DNA of 44,668 bases from contig JAHFJH010000007.1 of the NCBI GenBank assembly GCA_023245995.1, forward strand, positions 1 to 44,668, in the 5' to 3' direction. A model generated the notes under the pieces. It had not been told where the DNA came from. It searched no databases and saw only the letters and a list, made by a program, of their open reading frames with translations. A program made the translations under genes and the position numbers. Of this stretch, positions 27,343 through 36,311 are shown one piece after another (positions within the stretch are counted from its first letter, which is position 1; every line of letters starts with the position of its first letter). This DNA is from Candidatus Doudnabacteria bacterium. Lineage in GTDB: Bacteria; Patescibacteriota; Doudnabacteria; UBA920.

Positions 27343-29247
27343 ATGAGTGAAAGACTAGAAGACATACGAAATAGACGAATTGAAAAAGTAAAGAAGATGG
27401 AGGAGCTGGGTTTAGATGCCTATCCTTCGTCTACTGCTCGTACTCATACTAACGCAGAGGCTTTGGACAATTTCAGCTTGTTGCAAGAGCAGACTATAAC
27501 TTTAGTTGGTAGAGTTAGAAGTATGCGAGGCATGGGTAAAATTTTATTTGCCCACATAGAAGACGGCAATGCTCGCGTACAAATTTTAGTGAAGCAAGAA
27601 ATAGTAGGGGATGAACAGTTTAACTTCTTTTTAGATACTCTAGATGTAGGAGATTTTATAGAAGCAACGGGAAAATTATTTGAAACAAAAACCGGAGAAA
27701 AAACACTTGAGACTATAAGTTTTAAATTATTGGCCAAGTCTTTGTTGCCATTGCCAACAGAGCATTTTGGGATTGCAGACGAAGAAACTAAACTTCGTAA
27801 GCGTTATTTGGACATTTTATTTGAACCCGCTGTAAAGGATTTATTTGTAAAAAAGGCAAAGTTTTGGCAAGCTTTTAGAGATTTTTTGCTTAAAGAGGGT
27901 TTCTTGGAAATGTACATGCCCATACTTGAACCAGTTCCTGGGGGCGCGGAGGCAGAGCCGTTTATTACTCACCATAACGCTTTAGATCGTGACTTTTATT
28001 TGCGAATATCTTTAGAATTGCCCTTAAAGAAAATGTTGGTGGCTGGTTATGAAAAAGTTTTTGAGTTAGGCCGAATTTTCAGGAATGAAGGAATTAGTCC
28101 TACGCATTTACAGGATTACACACAAATGGAGTTTTATTGGGCATATGCAGATTTTAATATGCTTTTAGATTTTTGGCAGCGCATGTACCAATATGTTATA
28201 CAACAGACATTCGGCAGTTTGGTTATAGAGGTAGACGGTCAAGTGACTGACTGGAGTGGCACATGGGAGCGTGTTAGTTATACTGAATTGTTTAAAAAGT
28301 TCACGGGTATAGATTTAGAAATAGCTCCAGACGAAGACTTGAGAGCTTATTGCGACAGTCATGGTATTACTTATGAGTCGTTTGTTCAACGTGGCAGGCT
28401 TATTGATCTTATTTTTAAAAAAGTTCGAACGGGTTTACCTAAAGACAAGCCAATATTTTTAATTAATCAACCTATAGAGCTAGAGCCTTTGGCTAAAAAA
28501 GTTCCCGGTAGTCAAAAATTAGTTCAACGCGCACAACTAATTGCTTATGGTAGTGAACTCGGCAAGGGTTTCGGTGAACTTAACGACCCTATAGATCAGC
28601 GATCGCGTTTTGAAGCGCAGGCCAAGTTGCGAGAAGCAGGGGATAAGGAAGCACAAATGTTTGACGCAGAATATATTGAGGCCATGGAATACGGTATGCC
28701 TCCAGCGGCGGGCTTCGGTGTTGCCGATAGGTTGTTTTCGGTTTTGGCAGGTAGGCCAATTCGCGAGACTGTAGTATTCCCACCTATGCGTGATGAGTCG
28801 CCAAAAGATAATGTGGGTAAAGCAAAAGAAACTAAGATTGCTGTTGTGCTTGTTAACGAGGGTGCTGGCCTAGAAAATTGGCAACGTTTGAACACTGTGG
28901 CGCATTTAACAGCTGCTTTTGGTGCGCGAGAGGGCAAAGCATTACTGATGCAAGACGAAATAACAACAGAGGACAGTCAAAAAATTAAGCTAAATATCCA
29001 ACACGCAATAATGCTTAAAACGGCAAAGACGAGTGCTGAACTGCTGGAGTTATCTGTGCAAGCAAAGCACGAGGGCTTGGAAGTTGCCGAGTTTACACGG
29101 GAAATGATAGAAACCACAGATGACAAAAAAGTAATTGAGTGGACTCATGGGAAGAAATTATCAGAAGTAGAATATTTAGGAGTTTTGGTATTTGGTAAGA
29201 AGTCAGTCGTGGATGGTTTGACTAAAAGTTTTTCATTACATGAGTAG
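27343..29247 (+). CDS. lysS: lysyl-tRNA synthetase (class II) with C-terminal DUF2000/PTH2-like domain
   Basis: LysRS motifs (FRNEGISPTHLQDYTQMEFYWAYAD; AGFGVADRLFSVLAG...VVFPPMR) followed by ~140 aa ending YLGVLVFGKKSVVDGLTKSFSLHE. Confidence 0.93.
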   Translation: MSERLEDIRNRRIEKVKKMEELGLDAYPSSTARTHTNAEALDNFSLLQEQTITLVGRVRSMRGMGKILFAHIEDGNARVQILVKQEIVGDEQFNFFLDTLDVGDFIEATGKLFETKTGEKTLETISFKLLAKSLLPLPTEHFGIADEETKLRKRYLDILFEPAVKDLFVKKAKFWQAFRDFLLKEGFLEMYMPILEPVPGGAEAEPFITHHNALDRDFYLRISLELPLKKMLVAGYEKVFELGRIFRNEGISPTHLQDYTQMEFYWAYADFNMLLDFWQRMYQYVIQQTFGSLVIEVDGQVTDWSGTWERVSYTELFKKFTGIDLEIAPDEDLRAYCDSHGITYESFVQRGRLIDLIFKKVRTGLPKDKPIFLINQPIELEPLAKKVPGSQKLVQRAQLIAYGSELGKGFGELNDPIDQRSRFEAQAKLREAGDKEAQMFDAEYIEAMEYGMPPAAGFGVADRLFSVLAGRPIRETVVFPPMRDESPKDNVGKAKETKIAVVLVNEGAGLENWQRLNTVAHLTAAFGAREGKALLMQDEITTEDSQKIKLNIQHAIMLKTAKTSAELLELSVQAKHEGLEVAEFTREMIETTDDKKVIEWTHGKKLSEVEYLGVLVFGKKSVVDGLTKSFSLHE

Positions 29248-29265
29248 TATTGTTTTTTGTTGATT

Positions 29266-29697
29266 ATGAATAACGTCCAAACTCAATTAGTTGTTGTTCT
29301 TGGGGCGGTGCGGGACAATTCAGGAAGGTTGCTTTTGGCAAAGCGCATAGACAAATCTATTCCAGAGGCCTATGGTAAGTGGGAATTTCCCGGTGGAAAA
29401 GTAGATTTCGGTGAACAGCCCGAGGAGGCTTTATTACGCGAAGTGTACGAGGAGTGTGGTTTGGCTATAGAAATTAAGCGTTTGTTGCCGAAAGTGTTTA
29501 CGCATGTTTGGGAAACAACTGATGGGCAAAGCGTACAGGTGTTTTTGTTGACTTATGAGTGTGTAGTAGTGGATGGGGATTTAAATAACTTACGAGTAGC
29601 AGATGAAATTGGTGAGCTTAGATTTATGACAGTTGCGGATATAGATAAGGAGGCATTACTGCCAAATGTGGTAGAAGCAATAACGTATTTGTCGTAA
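29266..29697 (+). CDS. NUDIX hydrolase (MutT-like)
   Basis: Nudix box GGKVDFGEQPEEALLREVYEECGL. Confidence 0.93.
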   Translation: MNNVQTQLVVVLGAVRDNSGRLLLAKRIDKSIPEAYGKWEFPGGKVDFGEQPEEALLREVYEECGLAIEIKRLLPKVFTHVWETTDGQSVQVFLLTYECVVVDGDLNNLRVADEIGELRFMTVADIDKEALLPNVVEAITYLS

Positions 29698-29733
29698 GTA
29701 GTTTTTAATTTAATATTCTTAATTCTGATTTGT

Positions 29734-31086
29734 ATGCTAGATATAAAATTTATTAGAGATAACATAGACGCGGTAAAAAAGGCCGCCACAGATAAACATG
29801 CGGATATAAATTTAGACGAGCTTTTAGACGTAGACGAACAACGTCGCGACTTGTTAACGGAAGTGGAAAGTTTGCAAGCGACTAAAAATTTGGTATCTAA
29901 AGAAATACCCAGCTTAAAAGACTCTGAACGTGAGGCCAAGATTTTGGAAATGAAAGAAGTAGACTCACGACAAACGGAGCTTCAAGAAAAATTGAAAGAA
30001 GTGCAGAAACAATTTGAGCGCCTCATGTTGCAAGTGCCAAATATTCCGTCGCCAGAGTCGCCCATTGGTGAAGACGACTCAGGTAATGTGCCTTGGCGTT
30101 ACTGGAGTCCAACTCTTGGCGAAGTGGACCCAAAAGAGACCGATAAGGTAGCTGAAGTGCCCACAAAGTTTGCGTTTGAGGTAAAAGATCATATTGCTCT
30201 TGGACAAAGCTTGGATTTAATAGACTTAGAGGCTGGGGTTAAAACTTCAGGGTTCCGTGGGTACTATTTGAAAAATGAAGCGGTGTTGTTGCAGTATGGC
30301 CTCATGTGGCATGCGCTCGAAAAACTGCGCGCCAAGGGTTTTACAGTCATGGCTACGCCAACCCTTGTGCGTGAATTTGCCCTTACTGGCGCTGGCATGT
30401 TTCCTTCTGGCCGAGATGAAATATATCAAATTGCCAATAGCGGAAAACTCTCTAGTGGCAAGGCAGAAGAGGAAGAACCCATGTACTTAGCAGGTACTAG
30501 CGAACCAAGCTTGCTTGCCTATTATGCGGATAAAGTTTTAGAGGAAAAAGATTTGCCAGTTAAAGTGGCGGGTATTTCTAGTTGTTACAGAAGTGAAATT
30601 GGTAGTTACGGTAAGGACACGAAAGGAGTCTACCGCATTCATGAGTTCATGAAGGTGGAACAAGTTATTCTTTGTAAGGCAACTATTTCTGAAAGTGATC
30701 AATGGTTGGAAACTTTGCGCGGTATTGCCGAAGAGCTGTTGCAGGATCTAAAATTGTCTTACAGAGTGTTGAACATTTGCACTGGTGATATGGGTGCGGG
30801 TAAATACAAAATGTATGACGTAGAGACCTGGATGCCAGCTCGTGCAAACTACGGTGAGACACATAGCGACTCATCGTTAACCGACTGGCAGGCACGAAGA
30901 TTAAATATTCGTTATAAAGATGCGGAAGGTAAGATAAAACACGTCTTTACCCTAAATAACACCGCAGTAGCAAGCCCGCGTATACTTATTGCTATTTTAG
31001 AAAATTATCAGCAACAAGACGGCAGTGTAAGGGTACCTGAAGTTTTGCAAAAGTACGTAGGTGCAGACGTAATAAAACCAAAATAA
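29734..31086 (+). CDS. serS: seryl-tRNA synthetase
   Basis: MLDIKFIRDNIDAVKKA; motif 2 CYRSEIGSYGKDTKGVYRIHEFMKVEQ; NTAVASPRILIAILENYQQQDGSVRVPEVL. Confidence 0.97.
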   Translation: MLDIKFIRDNIDAVKKAATDKHADINLDELLDVDEQRRDLLTEVESLQATKNLVSKEIPSLKDSEREAKILEMKEVDSRQTELQEKLKEVQKQFERLMLQVPNIPSPESPIGEDDSGNVPWRYWSPTLGEVDPKETDKVAEVPTKFAFEVKDHIALGQSLDLIDLEAGVKTSGFRGYYLKNEAVLLQYGLMWHALEKLRAKGFTVMATPTLVREFALTGAGMFPSGRDEIYQIANSGKLSSGKAEEEEPMYLAGTSEPSLLAYYADKVLEEKDLPVKVAGISSCYRSEIGSYGKDTKGVYRIHEFMKVEQVILCKATISESDQWLETLRGIAEELLQDLKLSYRVLNICTGDMGAGKYKMYDVETWMPARANYGETHSDSSLTDWQARRLNIRYKDAEGKIKHVFTLNNTAVASPRILIAILENYQQQDGSVRVPEVLQKYVGADVIKPK

Positions 31087-31093
31087 ATTTTAC

Positions 31094-32362
31094 ATGAGAA
31101 AAATACTTGAAACTTTGCTTGGCTTTTTTGCGCGACAAATAGTAAAAAAATATAAGCCTACTATAATTGGAATAACAGGCAGTTATGGAAAAACATCAAC
31201 AAGAGCTGCCGTTTTTGCTGTGGTGTCTCAAAAATACAAAGCTTACACGCCACCTAAAAATTTAAACGATAAACTCGGGTTACCTTTGGGTATAATTGGC
31301 CAAGACAGCCCCGGTAGTAGTTTATTTGGTTGGCTAAAAGTATTTTGGCGAATAAAAATGCTTTTATTGTTTCGCATGCAATACCCAGAAGTGTTAGTTC
31401 TTGAATATGGTATAGACAGAGTTGGTGAAATGGACGAACTTTTGGCTATAGCAAAACCGGATATTGCAGTACTAACAAGCGTGGGGATTTCACATTACGA
31501 GTTTTTTTTAGACCAACACACTATTGAACAAGAAAAAGCTAAACTTGTCTTAGCCGTAAGTAAGAGCGAGTCCGGAAAGCCAAGCGCAGTTATTTTAAAT
31601 GCCGATAATGAAATAGCACTACGCCAACAAAGCAAGGCCCACACGCACGTTTTAACATATGGACGTAGTGGCAGTGTTCGTTTTGATGAAGTAAAGGAAG
31701 TTTTTAACGGTGATCCTCACACAGAATTTATAGTACATACTCCAAGTAGAAAATTTGATGTTCAGATGCTTGCGCTTGGGTCGGCACATGTTTCTAGTTG
31801 TCTTGCCTCAGTTGCAGTGGCTGAAGTAATGAATATAGAAACCGACCTCATACAAAAAGGTTTATCGCAATACAAGCCTGTACCTGGAAGACTCCAAGTT
31901 ATCGCGGGTCTTAGAAGGTCTTGGATACTGGACGACACCTACAATGCAGCCCCAGAGTCCATGCAAGAGGCGTTGGCTCTGTTCGCACGTTTTCCAGCTA
32001 CACACAAAATAGCCGTACTAGGCGACATGCTAGAGCTTGGAACACTTTCAGAAAATGCACACAAGGCAGTAGGAGAGAAAGTGGCTCGCCTAGGGGTAAG
32101 CCATTTGGTTACCGTTGGTCCTGCAGGGAAAATTATTGCCGAGGCTTCTGTGCTTGCTGGTTTGCCGGAAGAACAGGTTATTAGCTACAGTTATTCAACT
32201 GACGCCGCAGAAGCGGTACGCGAGCTTATGAGAGAGGGGAGTCTTGTTTTGGTTAAGGGTAGTCAGGGTGTGCGCATGGAACACATTACTAAGGCCATAA
32301 TGGCAGAGCCTATGCGTGCCGGTCAGTTACTCTGCAGGCAGTATGGAAAATGGATACAGTAA
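31094..32362 (+). CDS. murF: Mur ligase family protein, MurF-like
   Basis: GITGSYGKTSTRAAV; ILDDTYNAAPESMQEAL; VLGDMLELG; VLVKGSQGVRME. Confidence 0.85.
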   Translation: MRKILETLLGFFARQIVKKYKPTIIGITGSYGKTSTRAAVFAVVSQKYKAYTPPKNLNDKLGLPLGIIGQDSPGSSLFGWLKVFWRIKMLLLFRMQYPEVLVLEYGIDRVGEMDELLAIAKPDIAVLTSVGISHYEFFLDQHTIEQEKAKLVLAVSKSESGKPSAVILNADNEIALRQQSKAHTHVLTYGRSGSVRFDEVKEVFNGDPHTEFIVHTPSRKFDVQMLALGSAHVSSCLASVAVAEVMNIETDLIQKGLSQYKPVPGRLQVIAGLRRSWILDDTYNAAPESMQEALALFARFPATHKIAVLGDMLELGTLSENAHKAVGEKVARLGVSHLVTVGPAGKIIAEASVLAGLPEEQVISYSYSTDAAEAVRELMREGSLVLVKGSQGVRMEHITKAIMAEPMRAGQLLCRQYGKWIQ

Positions 32363-32371
32363 CTGACATTT

Positions 32372-33460
32372 ATGTTTGGAAACAAAAAACAAAAATTAGA
32401 TCCGCGTGTAAAATACGAACAACCGCAATTTAAAAAGCAACTGCAAAATGCGCGGGCTTACAAACGGGTGCCTGCGTCGTCAGGAAATTCAGTTTTTTTG
32501 CGTATATTAAAGATAGCCAGACGTGTGCCGTGGAAGCTTGCGCTAGGAGTTGTAATCGCAACAGTTTTAGCTGTTTATATATGCTTTGTTCCTAATTTTT
32601 TGTTTATTACCACCATTACAGTGCAGGGTGGGACAGATAAAGTTGTTGCGGATGTAGAACAACAGGCAACAAGATTTTTACATACTTCGCACTTTGGAAT
32701 TCCTCGACGGAATATGTTATTTGTGCCTTCCCAGGAGCTGGCTACTTTTCTTGCGGCTGCAAACACACATGTGTGGAGAGTAGATGAAGTAAAAAAACAG
32801 TGGCCAAATAAGTTGTCAATACGCATAACGTCTCGTGTGCCTGTTTATAAATTCAATATTTCCGGACAGGAGATCGTTGTTGCAAATGATGGTAGTGTAC
32901 TGCCGAAAGAAGAAGCGCCATACAACAGTCAGCTTTTATTGGTGTCGGCGCAAACGGGATCGTTTGCGGAAGTCGGTGGTAAGCAGTTTAGTGGAGAGTT
33001 GCTGGCCACGCTTTCGTCAGTAAAGAATAATTTTACTGCATTGGTAAATTTACCGTCACCAACTAAGATTGAGTTGGTTCCGGTAATGGTTGCCGCCCCT
33101 TCTGCATCTATTTTGCCAACAAATAGCTTACCGCCTCAGGGTATAACGCCTACACACAGGCTAGAACAAGTGGCTTTAAATGTGCCTCCAGAGGAAGTAC
33201 GGGTTTTTGTACCCCCTTATGCAAATAGCAACACACCGGCATTTACTGTTCTTTTGCCTGTAAGTGAAGACACGAATGAGGTGCTTATAAAGTTGCATGC
33301 ATTGCTTGCAAGTCAGACTGCAGAAAGGATGAAGAATTTGGAGTATGTAGACATGCGTTTTTCTAGTCGTGCGTTTATTTGTCTAAAAGGTACTCCGTGT
33401 GTGAATGGAGAAAATACTGTACAAGTATCCGCGGTTCCAACACCCACAAAAAAACCTTAG
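32372..33460 (+). CDS. FtsQ/POTRA-domain-like cell division protein
   Basis: single TM then FITTITVQGGTDKV...FGIPRRNMLFVPSQELATFL...VDEVKKQWPNKLSIRITSRVPVYKFN. Confidence 0.75.
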   Translation: MFGNKKQKLDPRVKYEQPQFKKQLQNARAYKRVPASSGNSVFLRILKIARRVPWKLALGVVIATVLAVYICFVPNFLFITTITVQGGTDKVVADVEQQATRFLHTSHFGIPRRNMLFVPSQELATFLAAANTHVWRVDEVKKQWPNKLSIRITSRVPVYKFNISGQEIVVANDGSVLPKEEAPYNSQLLLVSAQTGSFAEVGGKQFSGELLATLSSVKNNFTALVNLPSPTKIELVPVMVAAPSASILPTNSLPPQGITPTHRLEQVALNVPPEEVRVFVPPYANSNTPAFTVLLPVSEDTNEVLIKLHALLASQTAERMKNLEYVDMRFSSRAFICLKGTPCVNGENTVQVSAVPTPTKKP

Positions 33461-33467
33461 TAAATAT

Positions 33468-33511
33468 AAAAAACACTGCCTACTTTTTTTGTAAGCAGTG
33501 TTTTTTATTTG
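33468..33511. terminator. bidirectional terminator between convergent ftsQ-like gene and thrS
   Basis: AAAAAACACTGC...GCAGTGTTTTTT. Confidence 0.85.
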
Positions 33512-33518
33512 GTTATTC

Positions 33519-35267
33519 TTACAGTTTGTTTTCTATTTCATTTTGCAATTTATTTGTAAAATCTAATACCGACATGCTCCCTAAATCTGCCTCACCGCGA
33601 CCGCGAACAGATATTGTACTTGCTTCAATTTCTTTTGCGCCTACAATAAGCATATATGGTACTTTTTGCCCCGCTGCTTCACGAATCTTTTTTCCAATTG
33701 ACTCACCACGTACATCTACATCTACGCGAGCATTTGGTATGTGTGTAAGTATTTCTTCTTTGACCTTTTGGGCGTATGCAAGTTGATTGTCGGATATAGG
33801 TAACACAGTAACCTGCGCAGGTGCAAGCCATACCGGAAAATTGCCGGCAGTGTGTTCTATGTACACAGACAAAAAGCGTTCAATAGAGCCCATAAGAGCG
33901 AAATGTATCATAACAGGTGTTTGGTCTTGTCCTGCGTCGTCTGTATAGGTTAGTCCGAAGCGCATTGGTTGCACAAAGTCTAGTTGCGGTGTAGCAAGCT
34001 GATGTTCGCGTCCTATGGCGTCCTTGGCCATAAAGTCTATTTTAGGTCCATAGAAGGCTGCTTCGCCTTCTGCTTGAAAGTAATCAAGGTTATTTTTTTT
34101 GGCGATATTTAGCAAAATATTTTGAGCTTTGTCCCAAAGTTCTGACTCCCCAAGATATTTTTCCGGCTGTTTAGGATCTCTGAAAGAGAGTCGTGCCCGA
34201 AGTTTCATGCCAATAGTTTCGTAAAATGTTTTTGTAACGTCTATTAGTTCTTGATAAATTTGTTCAATTTGGTCTGGAGTACAGAATGTGTGGCTGTCGT
34301 CTTGAGTAATAGAGCGCACGCGCGATAAGCCCATAAGCTCACCAGCTTTTTCGTCTCTATATACTGTAGTAGTCTCCATGTATTTAATTGGCAAATCGCG
34401 ATAACTGCGTGGACGACTGGCAAAAATTTGTTGATGGTGTGGGCAGTTCATGGGCTTCATGACTAGCTCGTCACTTGTCTCTTGGCTTTTGACCAGAAAT
34501 AATTCATCACCAAATTTCGCCCAGTGACCAGAGGTTTTGTACAAATCATTTTTTGTAATGTGGGGAGACCAAACACGTTGCCAGCCTTTAGCTAGTCGCA
34601 AGCCTTGTGAATATTCGTTTAACAGCTCGCGAATTAGTGCCCCTTTTGGCGTAAATAGGGGCAAACCTTTTCCGACTAAGTCTGAAATAGTAAACAAATC
34701 TAAACTCGCTCCGAGTTTTCTATGATCCCGTTTCTCTGCCTCTTCCAGCATTGTTATATGCTCCTCTAGTTCCTCTTTAGTATTAAATGCCAGACCGTAT
34801 ATTCTGGTGAGCATTTTATTTTTAGAGTCACCGCGCCAGTAGGCACCAGCCAGTTTTGTAAGTTTAAAACTTTCCGCGTCAATACTTTTCATGCTTTCGG
34901 CATGCCCTCCGCGGCACAAGTCCCAGTAGTTACCAGATTTATAAAAACTAACCTTAGAACCGTCTGAGGTAAATTCATCTATAAGCTCATGTTTATATTC
35001 ATTGTTTGGGTATTCATTTTTTGCTTCGTCAGCGGTTAGCTCGTGCCTTTCGAACTTGTCCCAAGAGGGGAGTATTTCTCGCATCTTTTTTTCTATTTTT
35101 GGCAGGTCGTCTTCGGAAATAGGATTGCTAAATTCGAAGTCAAAATAAAAGCCGTCGTCAATGGCCGGACCAATAGTGCGTTTGGTGTTTGGATAAAGTT
35201 GCATTACTGCTGCGGCTAAAAGGTGAGCGAGCGAATGTCGTTTGTTTTGTAGTTCTTCGTTATTCAT
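33519..35267 (-). CDS. thrS: threonyl-tRNA synthetase lacking the N-terminal TGS domain
   Basis: starts in the editing domain (HSLAHLLAAAVMQLYP); catalytic core MNCPHHQQIFASRPRSYRDLPIKYMETTTVYRDEKAGELMGLSRVRSITQDDSHTFC; SD AAAGGAG. Confidence 0.96.
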   Translation of the reverse strand: MNNEELQNKRHSLAHLLAAAVMQLYPNTKRTIGPAIDDGFYFDFEFSNPISEDDLPKIEKKMREILPSWDKFERHELTADEAKNEYPNNEYKHELIDEFTSDGSKVSFYKSGNYWDLCRGGHAESMKSIDAESFKLTKLAGAYWRGDSKNKMLTRIYGLAFNTKEELEEHITMLEEAEKRDHRKLGASLDLFTISDLVGKGLPLFTPKGALIRELLNEYSQGLRLAKGWQRVWSPHITKNDLYKTSGHWAKFGDELFLVKSQETSDELVMKPMNCPHHQQIFASRPRSYRDLPIKYMETTTVYRDEKAGELMGLSRVRSITQDDSHTFCTPDQIEQIYQELIDVTKTFYETIGMKLRARLSFRDPKQPEKYLGESELWDKAQNILLNIAKKNNLDYFQAEGEAAFYGPKIDFMAKDAIGREHQLATPQLDFVQPMRFGLTYTDDAGQDQTPVMIHFALMGSIERFLSVYIEHTAGNFPVWLAPAQVTVLPISDNQLAYAQKVKEEILTHIPNARVDVDVRGESIGKKIREAAGQKVPYMLIVGAKEIEASTISVRGRGEADLGSMSVLDFTNKLQNEIENKL

Positions 35268-35339
35268 AGTTCTCCTTTATAAAATAAATTCATATATCGC
35301 ATTCTATATACAATTGTATAAGAAAGCGAAAGTAATTGA

Positions 35340-35525
35340 TTAATAAAAAATAAAATCCCAGATTAAAGTTATGAAAATGTTCGTAACTTTAATCTGGGGT
35401 CTTTTAATAAATGAATATTAGACGACGATTCCGTCCCAGCGTGTCCTACTAAGAGCAGGACCTTTTATTTATTACTTTTTTCTTAAGCTCCTCGGTTGGT
35501 AGCCGAATCTACGCTTAAGTAATGT
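35340..35525 (-). ncRNA. candidate sRNA or thrS leader ending in a strong terminator hairpin
   Basis: minus strand -35 TTGCCA/-10 TACAAT upstream; hairpins CTTAAGC...GCTTAAG, GTCCT...AGGAC; 15-bp stem 35357-35371/35384-35398 then ATTTTATTTTTTATT. Confidence 0.5.
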
Positions 35526-35622
35526 ACTAAGGCTATTGTAGCGCAAGGTTGTTAGTTTTGGCAAATATTGTTGTGTCAAATAAAGAGCGCGCTCTGTGGG
35601 TGAGCGCGCCTTCAAGTTATTT

Positions 35623-35926
35623 CTACCCATTTATTCCGCCAAGACGTTTTCTGCCTTGGCTGATTAGCACATATGTGGTTTCCCGCGTTCTTAGGATTCT
35701 TCTAAAACTTGGGAAAAATTTCTCCACAACTCTTTCGCCGGTGATTTTTATTAAACCGGCTGTTTCGAGTTCTTTTGCTCGTTTTGACGTCATGGTCACC
35801 GTGGGTACAAACTTTCTCATTTTCAAGTCCATCCTTTAAGTTTTGATACCAGCGCAAGTTACGTTTTACGTTGCCAGAAGACAACAAAAACTTCCCGCTG
35901 TGGGGGTCTGTGAACAAAATGTTCAT
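35623..35926 (-). pseudogene. small gene split across two overlapping frames (35702..35926 and 35623..35832); frameshift or overlapping ORFs
   Basis: MNILFTDPHSGKFLLSSGNVKRNLRWYQNLK in one frame continuing as MDLKMRKFVPTVTMTSKRAKELETAGLIKITGERVVEKF in the +1 frame. Confidence 0.5.
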
Positions 35927-35958
35927 AGGCTCTCATAGAGAGAAGTTTACCGTCTATA

Positions 35959-35987
35959 ATTATATACTTTTTTTCTTATTTTGTCAA
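35959..35987 (-). promoter_or_regulatory. consensus sigma70 promoter TTGACA-17-TATAAT
   Basis: minus strand TTGACA (35987-35982), 17-nt spacer, TATAAT (35964-35959). Confidence 0.85.
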
Positions 35988-36034
35988 GAGTTTTGCATAT
36001 TCTTTATTTAAGTTTCTTGTTTTTACTATATCTA

Positions 36035-36262
36035 TAAAAAAATTAAAAACGAGTCAGGCTATCCTTTCTCGTTGTTGCTTATAACAGCTTGGTGAGCGCA
36101 CTCGGGCCCATTTAAGGTCTGGAACACCTTTTGGGAAGCACGCGCTCACCAAGCTGTACTGAACTGGCAATACCTAACGCCTGGGTTATGAGCCCGGGGT
36201 ATTCGGTCCTATTCTGAGGCACCTCGTACAATATTGCCGACATCACTCTTCCTTTTAGTTAG
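36035..36262 (-). ncRNA. candidate structured ncRNA (~225 nt)
   Basis: promoter TTGACG-17-TACACT at 36295-36267 minus; 16-bp perfect stem ACAGCTTGGTGAGCGC/GCGCTCACCAAGCTGT; second domain GGCAATA...TATTGCC; terminator AACGAG..CTCGTTTTTAATTTTTTT. Confidence 0.65.
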
Positions 36263-36266
36263 AAAG

Positions 36267-36295
36267 AGTGTAGCTACTTTTTTGTTGTCCGTCAA
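36267..36295 (-). promoter_or_regulatory. sigma70-type promoter upstream of the ncRNA candidate
   Basis: minus strand TTGACG (36295-36290), 17 nt, TACACT (36272-36267). Confidence 0.6.
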
Positions 36296-36311
36296 TATAG
36301 GCTTGTAGGTC

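Noticed and set aside
35267-35560. Canonical T-box leader upstream of thrS
   Set aside because: No AGGGUGGNACCGCG-like T-box sequence found; only the terminator and generic hairpins are supported.
36061-36180. SRP RNA (4.5S) reading of the structured element on the plus strand (GGTCTGGAA...GGGAAGCA)
   Set aside because: The GGAA tetraloop and flanking internal loop spacing do not match the SRP Alu-less core; promoter and terminator favour the minus strand.
36035-36262. 6S RNA, tmRNA or RNase P RNA identity for the minus-strand RNA
   Set aside because: No long closing stem with central bubble, no tag ORF or CCA-type acceptor, and no GAGGAAAGTCC-like core seen; needs cmscan.
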